A program made the position numbers and the translations under genes. A stretch of DNA of 26,923 bases from the NCBI GenBank assembly GCA_900549645.1, contig URPD01000022.1, positions 1-26,923 of the forward strand, read 5' to 3'. The stretch comes from an uncultured Eubacteriales bacterium. GTDB lineage: Bacteria; Bacillota; Clostridia; Oscillospirales; Oscillospiraceae. A model generated the notes under the pieces. That model searched no databases. It was not told the DNA's origin and saw only the letters and a list, made by a program, of their open reading frames with translations. Positions 14,715 through 22,122 of this stretch are shown one piece after another (the first letter of the stretch is position 1; the number at the start of each line of letters is the position of its first letter).

Positions 14715-15338
14715 ATGCCTAAAGCTAACGTTTTCAATATGGCAGGCGAGAAGATCGGCGAGATCGAGCTCTCCGAGGCCATCTTCGGCATCGAGCCGAA
14801 CAAGAGCGTCCTGCATGATTCCGTCAAGAATCATCTGGCCAACTGCCGTCAGGGCACCCAGAGCGCGCTCACCAAGGGCGAGGTTTCCTACTCCACCAGA
14901 AAGCCTTGGCGTCAGAAGGGCACCGGCCGTGCCCGCGCCGGCTACACCGGTTCCCCCGTGTGGACTCACGGCGGCGTAGCTTTCGCTCCCAAGCCCCGCG
15001 ATTACAGCTATACTCTCAACAAGAAGGTCAAGCGTCTGGCTCTCAAGTCCGCCCTGTCCGCAAAGGCAGCGGAGAACGAGATCGTCGTCGTTGACGGCCT
15101 GAAGGTCGAAGAGATCAAGACCTCCGTTTTCAACTCCTTCCTCAAGAAGATCGGCGTTGAGAAGAAGGCTCTTGTCGTTACCGAGAGCGTGGATGAGAAG
15201 GTCGTCAAGTCCGCCCGCAACATCGCCGGCGTCGAGACCACCATCGCCAGCATCCTCAGCCCCTACATGATTCTCACCAACGGCGTTATGGTAGTTGACA
15301 AGGCTGCCCTCGCCAAGATCGAGGAGGTGTACGCCTGA
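14715..15338 (+). CDS. rplD: Ribosomal protein L4
   Basis: L4 is a primary 23S rRNA-binding protein whose long loop lines the peptide exit tunnel. The 207-residue product contains the loop segment KPWRQKGTGRARAG and WTHGGVAFAPKPRDY. In E. coli L4 represses its own S10 operon by binding the leader, which makes it a reasonable candidate regulator for the structured leader at 13207 here (inference). GGAG lies ten bases before the ATG. Its TGA overlaps the rplW start as TGATG, indicating coupled translation. Confidence 0.97.
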   Translation: MPKANVFNMAGEKIGEIELSEAIFGIEPNKSVLHDSVKNHLANCRQGTQSALTKGEVSYSTRKPWRQKGTGRARAGYTGSPVWTHGGVAFAPKPRDYSYTLNKKVKRLALKSALSAKAAENEIVVVDGLKVEEIKTSVFNSFLKKIGVEKKALVVTESVDEKVVKSARNIAGVETTIASILSPYMILTNGVMVVDKAALAKIEEVYA

Positions 15339-15634
15339 TGAAGACCGCATACGATATCGTTATCCGTCCCCTCATCACCGAACAGTCCATGGAAGATCTG
15401 GACATCAAGAAGTACGCGTTTGAAGTTGCCAAGGATGCAAACAAGATCGAGATAGCCAAGGCTATCGAGGAGATCTTCGGCGTCACCGTCGTCAAGGTCA
15501 CCACCCTGAACGTCAGAGGCAAGGCGAAGCGCACCGGCGCTTACCCCATGGGTAAGACCGCCTCGTGGAAAAAGGCCGTCGTAAAGCTCAGTGCCGACTC
15601 CAAGAACATTGAGCTGTTCGAAGGCATGGTTTAA
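15338..15634 (+). CDS. rplW: Ribosomal protein L23
   Basis: L23 sits at the exit of the peptide tunnel and is the docking point for trigger factor and the signal recognition particle. The 98-residue product begins with the typical YDIVIRPLITEQS and has the RNA-contact stretch GKAKRTGAYPMGKTASWKKA. The ATG overlaps the rplD stop by one base. rplB follows 13 bases later with AAGGAGG starting at the stop codon. Confidence 0.97.
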   Translation: MKTAYDIVIRPLITEQSMEDLDIKKYAFEVAKDANKIEIAKAIEEIFGVTVVKVTTLNVRGKAKRTGAYPMGKTASWKKAVVKLSADSKNIELFEGMV

Positions 15635-15647
15635 GGAGGAATAGAGA

Positions 15648-16484
15648 ATGTCTATCAAAACTTACAGACCTACTACTCCTGCCAGACGTCAGATGACCGT
15701 CTCCGGCTTCGACGGTGTTGAGAAGCACGTCAAGCCTGAGAAGTCCCTCGTCGAGGTTCTCAAGAAGAACTCCGGCCGCAACAGCTACGGCCGCATCACC
15801 GTCCGCCATCAGGGCGGCGGCAACCGTCAGAAGTACCGCGTTATCGACTTCAAGCGCGACAAGACCGAGATGACCGCAAAGGTTCTCCGTCTTGAGTACG
15901 ACCCCAACCGTAGCGCGTTCATCGCCCTGTGCGAGTATGAAGACGGCGAGCGCCGCTACATCCTCGCCCCCGTCGGCCTGAGCGTCGGCGATGCGATCGT
16001 CTCCTCCGCCGCGGCCGATATCAAGCCGGGCAACGCTCTGCCCATGGCAAACATCCCCGTCGGTACCGTTATCCACAACATCGAGCTGTACCCCGGCAAG
16101 GGCGCTCAGCTTGTCCGCTCCGCCGGCGTCGCCGCTCAGCTGATGGCTAAGGAAAACGGTATGGCGACTGTCCGCCTCCCCTCCGGTGAGTACCGCAAGG
16201 TCCGCATGGACTGCTTCGCTACCATCGGTCAGGTCGGCAACATCGACCACGCCAACGTTCACATCGGTAAGGCCGGCCGCAAACGCCACATGGGCATCCG
16301 TCCCACCGTGCGCGGCTCCGTTATGAACCCCTGTGATCACCCCCACGGCGGTGGTGAAGGCAAGTCCCCTGTCGGCCGTCCCGGCCCTGTAACTCCTTGG
16401 GGCAAGCCCGCACTTGGTTACAAGACCCGCAAGACTAAGAACCACACTGATAAGTTCATAGTCAAGCGCCGCAACGCAAAGTAA
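15648..16484 (+). CDS. rplB: Ribosomal protein L2
   Basis: L2 is one of the most conserved large-subunit proteins and is needed for subunit joining and peptidyl transferase assembly. The 278-residue length is standard. Visible landmarks are the N-terminal KTYRPTTPARRQMT, the RNA-binding core RQKYRVIDFKRDK, and the C-terminal CDHPHGGGEGKSPVGRPGP that contains the conserved His near the peptidyl transferase centre. It lies 13 bases from each neighbour, with strong AGGAGG sites on both sides. Confidence 0.98.
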   Translation: MSIKTYRPTTPARRQMTVSGFDGVEKHVKPEKSLVEVLKKNSGRNSYGRITVRHQGGGNRQKYRVIDFKRDKTEMTAKVLRLEYDPNRSAFIALCEYEDGERRYILAPVGLSVGDAIVSSAAADIKPGNALPMANIPVGTVIHNIELYPGKGAQLVRSAGVAAQLMAKENGMATVRLPSGEYRKVRMDCFATIGQVGNIDHANVHIGKAGRKRHMGIRPTVRGSVMNPCDHPHGGGEGKSPVGRPGPVTPWGKPALGYKTRKTKNHTDKFIVKRRNAK

Positions 16485-16497
16485 GGAGGGAACGTAA

Positions 16498-16770
16498 ATG
16501 AGCAGAAGCATAAAGAAAGGCCCCTTCGCAGCGCCTGAGCTGCTGAAGCGCGTCGATGAGATGAACAAGACCGGCAACAAGCAGGTCGTCAAGACTTGGT
16601 CTCGTTCCTCCACCATATTCCCGTCCTTCGTCGGACACACCATCGCTGTGCATGACGGCCGCCGTCATGTTCCCGTGTATGTCACTGAAGATATGGTTGG
16701 CCACAAGCTGGGCGAGTTCGCTCCCACCCGTACCTTCCGCGGACACGCCGGCAGCAAGACCGGTAAGTAA
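16498..16770 (+). CDS. rpsS: Ribosomal protein S19
   Basis: S19 lies in the head of the 30S subunit, paired with S13, near the A-site tRNA. The 90-residue product has the hallmark MSRSIKKGPF start, then WSRSSTIFPSFVGHTIAVHDG and a final GEFAPTRTFRGHAG. Length and order are standard. AGGAGG precedes the ATG, and rplV follows after 12 bases. Confidence 0.98.
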   Translation: MSRSIKKGPFAAPELLKRVDEMNKTGNKQVVKTWSRSSTIFPSFVGHTIAVHDGRRHVPVYVTEDMVGHKLGEFAPTRTFRGHAGSKTGK

Positions 16771-16782
16771 GGAGGAGAAGAA

Positions 16783-17130
16783 ATGGACGAAAAGAAAATT
16801 GCCCGTGCGGAGCACAAATACGCCCGTATTTCTCCCCGCAAGGTCGAAATCGTTTGCAACATGATCCGCGGCAAGGACGCCAAGGTCGCAATGGCTCTCA
16901 TGGAGAACACTCCCAAGGCCGGCTGCGAGCTGATGATCAAGGTCCTCAAGAGCGCCATGGCAAACGCTGAGAACAACTTTGAAATGGATCCCGAGAAGCT
17001 CTACGTCTGCGAGACCTACGCAAACGCAGGCCCCATCCTCAAGAGAGGCATGCCCAGAGCACAGGGACGTATGTACCGCATCAACAAACGCACCAGCCAC
17101 ATCATGATCGCTGTGGCTGAGAGAGACTAA
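16783..17130 (+). CDS. rplV: Ribosomal protein L22
   Basis: L22 binds all domains of 23S rRNA, and its beta-hairpin lines the exit tunnel next to L4, the region altered in some macrolide-resistant strains. The 115-residue product contains ARISPRKVEIVCNMIRGKD and the hairpin stretch LKRGMPRAQGRMYRINKRTS. There is no visible insertion or deletion in the hairpin. It lies 12 bases after rpsS and 19 before rpsC. Confidence 0.97.
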   Translation: MDEKKIARAEHKYARISPRKVEIVCNMIRGKDAKVAMALMENTPKAGCELMIKVLKSAMANAENNFEMDPEKLYVCETYANAGPILKRGMPRAQGRMYRINKRTSHIMIAVAERD

Positions 17131-17149
17131 GGGAAGGAGGCAGAATTAA

Positions 17150-18004
17150 ATGGGACAGAAAGTTAATCCCCACGGACTGCGTGTTGGCGTTATCAAGGAT
17201 TGGGATTCCCGCTGGTACGCAAGAGAAGATAAGGTCGGCGATCTCATCGTCGAGGACTACAAGATCCGCGAGTATCTGAAGAAGACCCTCTATTCCGCCG
17301 GTGTTCCCACCATCGAGATAGAGCGCGATTCCGCAAAGGTTCGCATTTATATCCACTGCTCCCGTCCCGGCGTCGTTATCGGCAAGGGCGGCGCAGAGAT
17401 CGAGCGCCTGCGCCTCGAGGTCGAGAAGCTGATCGGCAAGCCCGTCGCTCTCTCCATCGTTGAGGTTCGCACCCCCGACACCAACGCACAGCTCGTCGCC
17501 GAGAACATCGCACAGCAGCTTGAGAAGCGCATCGGCTTCCGCCGCGCGATGAAGAACGCCATGGGCCGCGCCATGAGAATGGGCGCACGCGGCATCAAGG
17601 TCAAGTGCGGCGGCCGTCTGGGCGGCGCTGAGATCGCAAGATCCGAGTGCTACCACGAGGGCACCATTCCCCTTCAGACCATCCGTGCCGACATCGACTA
17701 CGGCTTCGCAGAGGCTAACACCACCTACGGCCGCATCGGCGTCAAAGTTTGGATCTATAAGGGCGAAGTCCTCTCCCAGACTCTGCGCACCACCCCGCGC
17801 ACCATGGATCTGAGCAAGCCGCAGGAGCGTCGCCGCAGAGACGATCGCCGCGGCGGAGACCGCCGTCAGGGCGGCTACAACCGCGACAACCGCGGCCAGA
17901 ACGGCGAGCGCCGTCAGGGCTACGGCAGCAGACCGGCAGGTCAGGGCGGCTACAACCGCGGACCCCGTCCCGCTGCTCCCGCTAAGGAAGGAGGCAACGC
18001 ATAA
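17150..18004 (+). CDS. rpsC: Ribosomal protein S3 with Arg/Gly-rich tail
   Basis: S3 forms part of the mRNA entry channel and its helicase activity. Residues 1-220 are a standard S3: MGQKVNPHGLRVGVIKDWDS, a KH domain with GVVIGKGGAEIERL, and the C-terminal GGRLGGAEIARSE. From residue 222 to 284 there is an extra low-complexity tail rich in Arg, Gly, Asn, Gln and Tyr, with repeated RRGGDRR, GGYNRDNRGQ and GGYNRGPRP blocks. The tail resembles eukaryotic RGG RNA-binding segments and is probably disordered. The TAA overlaps the rplP ATG (TAATG), and the AGGAGG for rplP lies inside the end of this gene. Confidence 0.97.
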   Translation: MGQKVNPHGLRVGVIKDWDSRWYAREDKVGDLIVEDYKIREYLKKTLYSAGVPTIEIERDSAKVRIYIHCSRPGVVIGKGGAEIERLRLEVEKLIGKPVALSIVEVRTPDTNAQLVAENIAQQLEKRIGFRRAMKNAMGRAMRMGARGIKVKCGGRLGGAEIARSECYHEGTIPLQTIRADIDYGFAEANTTYGRIGVKVWIYKGEVLSQTLRTTPRTMDLSKPQERRRRDDRRGGDRRQGGYNRDNRGQNGERRQGYGSRPAGQGGYNRGPRPAAPAKEGGNA

Positions 18005-18435
18005 TGTTAATGCCTAAGAGAGTTAAGTACCGCAGAGTACAGCGCGGCCGCATGAAGGGCAAAGCCACTCGCGGCAACGTCGTAAACTACGGCGAATTCG
18101 GTCTGGCGGCACAGGAGCCGGGCTGGATTACCTCCAACCAGATCGAAGCGGCACGTATCGCAATGACCCGCTACACCAAGCGTGGCGGTCAGGTCTGGAT
18201 CAAGATCTTCCCCGACAAGCCTGTCACCGCAAAGCCGGCCGAGACCCGTATGGGTTCCGGTAAAGGCTCCCCGGAGTACTGGGTCGCAGTCGTTAAGCCC
18301 GGCAGAGTCATGTTCGAGATCGCAGGCGTTCCCGAAGATGTCGCCCGTGAGGCACTCCGTCTGGCAAGCCACAAACTGCCCATCAAGACCAAGATAGTTG
18401 CGAAGGGCACCGAGTCTGAGAACGGTGGTGAATAA
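18004..18435 (+). CDS. rplP: Ribosomal protein L16
   Basis: L16 helps shape the A-site region of the 50S subunit. The 143-residue product starts MLMPKRVKYRRVQRGRMKG and carries the signature RMGSGKGSPEYWVAVVKPG. The ATG at 18004 is preferred over the one at 18010 because AGGAGG (17989-17994) is nine bases from the first and 15 from the second. It overlaps the rpsC stop by one base and ends one base before rpmC. Confidence 0.97.
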   Translation: MLMPKRVKYRRVQRGRMKGKATRGNVVNYGEFGLAAQEPGWITSNQIEAARIAMTRYTKRGGQVWIKIFPDKPVTAKPAETRMGSGKGSPEYWVAVVKPGRVMFEIAGVPEDVAREALRLASHKLPIKTKIVAKGTESENGGE

Positions 18436-18436
18436 G

Positions 18437-18625
18437 ATGAAGGCAAACGAAATACGTTCCATGTCCGTGGCAGAGCTTGAGACCAAGCTCGTCGACCTCA
18501 AGAAGGATCTGTTCATGCTCCGTATGCAGCATGCCACCAATCATCTTGACAACCCCACCAAGATATCTGCCGTGCGCCGTGACATCGCTCGTGTCAAGAC
18601 CGTACTGCGCGAGAAGCAGAACTGA
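18437..18625 (+). CDS. rpmC: Ribosomal protein L29
   Basis: L29 lies beside L23 at the tunnel exit. The 62-residue product is two helices, beginning MKANEIRSMSVAELETKL and ending ISAVRRDIARVKTVLREKQN, as usual for the family. The ATG at 18437 is chosen because the GGTGGTGA at the end of rplP is a suitable ribosome-binding site and the protein then matches standard length. In-frame GTG codons slightly upstream are possible but less likely. Confidence 0.95.
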   Translation: MKANEIRSMSVAELETKLVDLKKDLFMLRMQHATNHLDNPTKISAVRRDIARVKTVLREKQN

Positions 18626-18639
18626 GGAGGTAAGGAAAA

Positions 18640-18903
18640 ATGAACGAAGAAAGAACTACTTCCCGTAAGACCCGCGTAGGCAAGGTCGTTTCCGACAAGA
18701 TGGACAAGACCGTGGTCGTCATCGTTGAGGATCGCGTTGCCCACAAGACTTATAAGAAGATCATTGGACGTACCTACCGCCTGAAGGCGCACGACGAGAA
18801 CAACGAGTGCGGCGTCGGCGATATCGTCCGCGTGATGGAGACCCGCCCCCTGTCCAAGGACAAGAGATGGCGCGTGGTCGAGATCGTAGAGAAGGCTAAG
18901 TAA
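18640..18903 (+). CDS. rpsQ: Ribosomal protein S17
   Basis: S17 is a primary 16S rRNA-binding protein of the OB-fold type. The 87-residue product has the expected TRVGKVVSDKMDKTVVVIVE, KKIIGRTYRLKAHDE and METRPLSKDKRWRVVEIVEK segments. It stands 14 bases after rpmC and 12 before rplN, with AGGAGG upstream. Confidence 0.97.
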   Translation: MNEERTTSRKTRVGKVVSDKMDKTVVVIVEDRVAHKTYKKIIGRTYRLKAHDENNECGVGDIVRVMETRPLSKDKRWRVVEIVEKAK

Positions 18904-18915
18904 GGAGGCGCCAGA

Positions 18916-19287
18916 ATGATACAGCAGGAAACTTATCTGAAGGTCGCCGACAATACCGGCGCCAAAGAGCTTAAGTGCATCCGCGTGCTTGGCGGTTCCA
19001 AGCGCAAGTATGCAAGTATTGGTGACGTAATAGTTTGCTCCGTCCGCAAGGCAGCACCCGGCGGCAGCGTGAAGAAGGGCGATGTCGTCAAGGCAGTCGT
19101 CGTTCGCACCGTGAAGCCCGTCCGCCGCGCCGACGGCACCTACGTCCGTTTTGACGAGAACGCAGCAGTCCTTATCAACACCGGTGATAAGAACCCCCGC
19201 GGCACTCGTATCTTTGGACCCGTCGCCCGTGAGCTGCGTGACAAGGAGTACATGAAGATCCTGTCCCTGGCTCCCGAAGTGATTTAA
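18916..19287 (+). CDS. rplN: Ribosomal protein L14
   Basis: L14 forms an intersubunit bridge and is the docking site for the silencing factor RsfS. The 123-residue product is of standard length with MIQQETYLKVADNTGAKELK at the start, the GGSVKKGDVVKAVVVRT stretch and GTRIFGPVARELR near the end. Its stop codon is followed closely by GGAGG for rplX, 15 bases away. Confidence 0.98.
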   Translation: MIQQETYLKVADNTGAKELKCIRVLGGSKRKYASIGDVIVCSVRKAAPGGSVKKGDVVKAVVVRTVKPVRRADGTYVRFDENAAVLINTGDKNPRGTRIFGPVARELRDKEYMKILSLAPEVI

Positions 19288-19302
19288 TGGAGGGCACAGA
19301 GA

Positions 19303-19608
19303 ATGAACATTAAGAAAGACGATAAAGTCATCGTTCTGTCCGGCAAGGACAAGGGCAAGCAGGGCAAGGTTCTGGTTGCCGATCCCAAGGGTCTGAAGGT
19401 CGTTGTCGAGGGCGTCAACGTTGCTACCAAGCATCAGAAGCCCCGCAAGCAGGGTCAGGATGGCGGCATCATCAAGACTGAGACCCCCATCTACGCCTGC
19501 AAGGTACAGCTTGTCTGCCCGAAGTGCGGCAAGGGCACCCGCGTCGCCCACAAGATCACCGACGGCAAGAAGACCCGCGTCTGCAAGAAGTGCGGCGCAG
19601 AAATCTGA
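19303..19608 (+). CDS. rplX: Ribosomal protein L24 with zinc-ribbon-like Cys pairs
   Basis: L24 initiates 50S assembly and later borders the tunnel exit. The N-terminal KOW motif (KKDDKVIVLSGKDKGKQGKV) is clear. The 101-residue product has cysteines C72, C75, C94 and C97 in CPKCGKG and CKKCGAE, a zinc-ribbon arrangement found in the Cys-containing form of firmicute L24. Spacing to rplN and rplE is 15 and 18 bases. Confidence 0.97.
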   Translation: MNIKKDDKVIVLSGKDKGKQGKVLVADPKGLKVVVEGVNVATKHQKPRKQGQDGGIIKTETPIYACKVQLVCPKCGKGTRVAHKITDGKKTRVCKKCGAEI

Positions 19609-19626
19609 GAAAGGAGATAACTTACT

Positions 19627-20166
19627 ATGACAAGAATGAAGAAAAAGTATCTTGAGGAAGTTGCTCCGGCTCTCATGGAGAAGTTCCAGTACAAGTCCAC
19701 CATGCAGATCCCCAAGATCGACAAGATCGTTGTCTCCGTCGGCTGCGGCGACTGCAAGGATAACGCGAAGGCTCTCGACGCCGTTATCAAGGACATCAGC
19801 GCCATCACCGGTCAGCACGCCGTTGCTACCGTTGCAAGAAAGTCTGTTGCAAACTTCAAGCTGCGTGAAGGCATGAAGGTCGGCGTAAAGGTCACCCTTC
19901 GTCAGGATCGCATGTGGGAGTTCCTCGACCGTCTCTTCAACGTTGCTCTGCCCCGTGTCCGCGACTTCCGCGGCATCTCCGCAGACGCGTTCGACGGCCG
20001 CGGCAATTACAGCCTTGGCCTGAAGGAGCAGATCATCTTCCCCGAAATCGAGTACGATAAGATCGAGAAGCTGCGCGGCATGAACATTGCGATCACCACC
20101 ACCGCTCAGACCGATGAAGAGGCGCGCGAGCTGCTCAAGCTCATGGGCGCACCGTTTATGAACTAA
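19627..20166 (+). CDS. rplE: Ribosomal protein L5
   Basis: L5 binds 5S rRNA and contacts the P-site tRNA and S13. The 179-residue product is standard: MKKKYLEEVAPALMEKFQYK at the start, then ITGQHAVATVARKSVANFKL, and LPRVRDFRGISADAFDGRGN in the middle. It ends GMNIAITTTAQTDEEARELL. rpsN follows after 13 bases. Confidence 0.98.
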   Translation: MTRMKKKYLEEVAPALMEKFQYKSTMQIPKIDKIVVSVGCGDCKDNAKALDAVIKDISAITGQHAVATVARKSVANFKLREGMKVGVKVTLRQDRMWEFLDRLFNVALPRVRDFRGISADAFDGRGNYSLGLKEQIIFPEIEYDKIEKLRGMNIAITTTAQTDEEARELLKLMGAPFMN

Positions 20167-20179
20167 GGAGGAGTTAAAA

Positions 20180-20365
20180 ATGGCAAAGAAATCTATGATT
20201 CTGAAGCAGCAGGCTCCTGCAAAGTTCTCCACCCGTAAGTACAACCGCTGCAAGATCTGCGGCCGTCCCCATGCTTACCTCCGCAACTACGGCATCTGCC
20301 GTATCTGCTTCCGTGAGCTGGCTTACAAGGGCCAGATCCCCGGTGTCCGCAAGGCAAGCTTCTGA
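20180..20365 (+). CDS. rpsN: Ribosomal protein S14, zinc-binding type Z
   Basis: The short 61-residue S14 form binds zinc through C24, C27, C40 and C43 (CKICGRPH and CRICFREL). It starts MAKKSMILKQQ and ends PGVRKASF, as in most firmicutes and actinobacteria. The non-zinc S14 of about 90 residues is not in this window. The gene is followed not by rpsH at the usual short distance but by 408 bases of structured non-coding DNA. Confidence 0.97.
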   Translation: MAKKSMILKQQAPAKFSTRKYNRCKICGRPHAYLRNYGICRICFRELAYKGQIPGVRKASF

Positions 20366-20484
20366 TTTCGCGCGATATAATCCAGCGCAAAATCAGCGCG
20401 CTTGAAAGAGCGCAAAACAAATGTTTCATACGGCGGGAGCCGATCCCTCCCGCCTGTGAATAAACAGACTGAGAGTGTGAAGTT

Positions 20485-20531
20485 GAGCTTTAACGGCTCC
20501 TACGCAAACCGTGAAAGCGGAATGGAGCAAG
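20485..20531 (+). repeat. 47-base direct repeat, copy 1 (hairpin-forming)
   Basis: GAGCTTTAACGG, then a loop, then CCGTGAAAGCGG and AATGGAGCAAG. GCTTT-A-ACGG pairs with CCGT-G-AAAGC. It matches copy 2 at 45 of 47 positions, and both differences lie in the predicted loop. Confidence 0.85.
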
Positions 20532-20615
20532 CCCGACGCATCCCCCGTCCCATTACAAATCGAAGCCCAACGAGGTGGGGTCGATTTGTGGACGAAGACT
20601 GGGGGCGCGGATATG

Positions 20616-20662
20616 GAGCTTTAACGGCCCTTACGCAAACCGTGAAAGCGGAATGGAGCAAG
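20616..20662 (+). repeat. 47-base direct repeat, copy 2 (hairpin-forming)
   Basis: Second copy, 131 bases from the first and in the same orientation. It folds into the same hairpin and is enclosed by the AGACTGG/CCAGTCT stem. The 131-base offset is not a multiple of three, so a repeated peptide is unlikely. Confidence 0.85.
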
Positions 20663-20773
20663 TCCAGTCTGAGGATGACGAAAGGCCATGGCCAATCAAG
20701 CATTGGCATGGAACCTCGCCGCCTGAACCGACAGCCAAAGGCTGCGGTAACTCTAATATAGGAGGAAAACCAA

Positions 20774-21172
20774 ATGCAGATCACCGACCCCATTGCAGAT
20801 ATGCTTACCCGCATCCGCAACGCCGGCAGCGCTAAGCATGAAACCGTCGACATCCCCGCGTCCAAGATGAAGAAGTCCATTGCTGAGATCCTTCTCAACG
20901 AAGGCTACATCAAGAGCTACCAGCTCATCGACGACGGCACTCAGGGTGTCATCCGCGTAACCCTCAAGTACCTTCCCGGCAAGGAAAAGGCCATCCAGGG
21001 CCTTCGCCGCGTCAGCAAGCCCGGCCTGCGCGTTTACGCCGGCGCCGACGAGCTGCCCCGCGTCCTCAAGGGACTGGGCATCGCCATCATCTCCACCTCC
21101 AAGGGCGTTATGACCGACAAGCAGGCTCGCAAAGAGCATGTTGGCGGCGAAGTCCTTGCGTTCGTATGGTAA
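20774..21172 (+). CDS. rpsH: Ribosomal protein S8
   Basis: S8 is a primary binder of the 16S central domain. In E. coli it also represses the spc operon by binding mRNA at the start of rplE. The 132-residue product has the family start MQITDPIADMLTRIRNAGSA and the C-terminal GIAIISTSKGVMTDKQARKE stretch. It follows the long structured gap, with AGGAGG upstream of the ATG, and lies 12 bases before rplF. The position raises the question of whether S8 binds the upstream RNA. Confidence 0.97.
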   Translation: MQITDPIADMLTRIRNAGSAKHETVDIPASKMKKSIAEILLNEGYIKSYQLIDDGTQGVIRVTLKYLPGKEKAIQGLRRVSKPGLRVYAGADELPRVLKGLGIAIISTSKGVMTDKQARKEHVGGEVLAFVW

Positions 21173-21184
21173 GGAGGCTGCAGA

Positions 21185-21727
21185 ATGTCTAGAATAGGTA
21201 GAGCACCCATCACTGTTCCCGCTGGCGTTGAAGTATCCGTCAACGAGCACAATCACATCACTGTCAAGGGCCCGAAGGGCACTCTTGAGCGTGACCTCGT
21301 TCCTCAGATGAAGATCGACGTCGACGCAGGCGTCATCCACGTTTCCCGTCCCGACGATACCAAGGAGAACCGTTCCCTCCATGGCCTGACCAGAACTCTG
21401 GTCGACAACATGGTAGTGGGCGTGACTCACGGCTTCGAGAAGAAGCTGGAGATCAACGGCGTTGGTTACCGTGCATCCAAGGAAGGCAAGAATCTGGTTC
21501 TGAACATCGGCTATTCTCATCAGGTCATCGTCCCTGAGACCGAGGACATCCAGATCGACGTTCCCGATGCAAACCATGTCGTTATCAAGGGTATCGACAA
21601 GCAGAAGGTCGGCCAGTTTGCAGCAGAAGTTCGTGGTAAGAGACCTCCCGAACCCTACAAGGGCAAGGGCATCAAGTACGACTACGAAGTTATCCGCCGC
21701 AAAGAAGGCAAGACCGGTGCTAAGTAA
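21185..21727 (+). CDS. rplF: Ribosomal protein L6
   Basis: L6 lies near the sarcin-ricin loop and the GTPase centre. The 180-residue product has both repeats of the family, starting MSRIGRAPITVPAGVEVSV and ending with the C-terminal signature RPPEPYKGKGIKYDYEVIRR. Its neighbours are 12 and 16 bases away. Confidence 0.98.
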   Translation: MSRIGRAPITVPAGVEVSVNEHNHITVKGPKGTLERDLVPQMKIDVDAGVIHVSRPDDTKENRSLHGLTRTLVDNMVVGVTHGFEKKLEINGVGYRASKEGKNLVLNIGYSHQVIVPETEDIQIDVPDANHVVIKGIDKQKVGQFAAEVRGKRPPEPYKGKGIKYDYEVIRRKEGKTGAK

Positions 21728-21743
21728 ACGGAGGTGTGCCTGA

Positions 21744-22103
21744 ATGATTAAGAGACCTGATACCAGAGGACAGCGCATCAAGCGCCACAACAGAGTACGC
21801 GGCAAGATCTCCGGCACCGCCGAGAGACCCCGTCTGTGCGTATTCCGCAGCGAAAGCAACATCTATGCCCAGATCATCGACGACGTAGCAGGAAACACCC
21901 TCGTTTCCGCCTCCACCGTTGAGAAGGCATTTGAAGGCAACGGCGGCAACTGCGAAGCCGCAAAGAAGATCGGTGCAGCCATCGCAGAGCGCGCTCTGCA
22001 GAAGGGCATCGAAGAAGTCGTGTTCGACCGCGGCGGCTACATTTATCACGGCCGCGTGAAGGCACTGGCAGAGGGCGCCCGTGAGGGCGGCCTGAAGTTC
22101 TAA
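21744..22103 (+). CDS. rplR: Ribosomal protein L18
   Basis: L18 binds 5S rRNA together with L5 in the central protuberance. The 119-residue product contains RIKRHNRVRGKISGTAERPR and VFRSESNIYAQIIDD, then ends FDRGGYIYHGRVKALAEGAR, all standard. It lies 16 bases after rplF and 19 before rpsE. Confidence 0.98.
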   Translation: MIKRPDTRGQRIKRHNRVRGKISGTAERPRLCVFRSESNIYAQIIDDVAGNTLVSASTVEKAFEGNGGNCEAAKKIGAAIAERALQKGIEEVVFDRGGYIYHGRVKALAEGAREGGLKF

Positions 22104-22122
22104 GGAAGGGGGAAAACTTATA

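Larger units (their letters stand above)
20366..20773 (+). promoter_or_regulatory. 408-base structured non-coding region between rpsN and rpsH
   Basis: No protein-like frame fills this gap. It contains GGCGGGAG/CTCCCGCC (20432-20454) and ACAAATCGA/TCGATTTGT (20555-20589). It also holds AGACTGG/CCAGTCT (20596-20602 with 20664-20670) enclosing the second copy of a 47-base repeat, and ACCG-A-CAGCC/GGCTG-CGGT (20727-20748). AGGAGG for rpsH lies at the end. A TATAAT at 20376 has no -35. Candidates are a tandem regulatory RNA controlling rpsH and downstream genes, an independent small RNA, or a decayed inserted element. Confidence 0.6.

Noticed and set aside
18541..20253. 570-codon minus-strand frame across several ribosomal genes
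   Set aside because: It spans rpmC to the start of rpsN in antisense and is Leu/Ala/Asp-biased; a composition artefact.
20485..20662. Two repeats with a spacer, considered as a CRISPR fragment
   Set aside because: Only two units, 47 bases with an 84-base spacer that itself folds, no cas genes, and located within an essential operon.
20402..20761. 119-codon frame in the rpsN-rpsH gap
   Set aside because: No ribosome-binding site and no protein-like pattern; the 47-base repeat falls in different frames in its two copies (131-base offset), so the region is better read as RNA.
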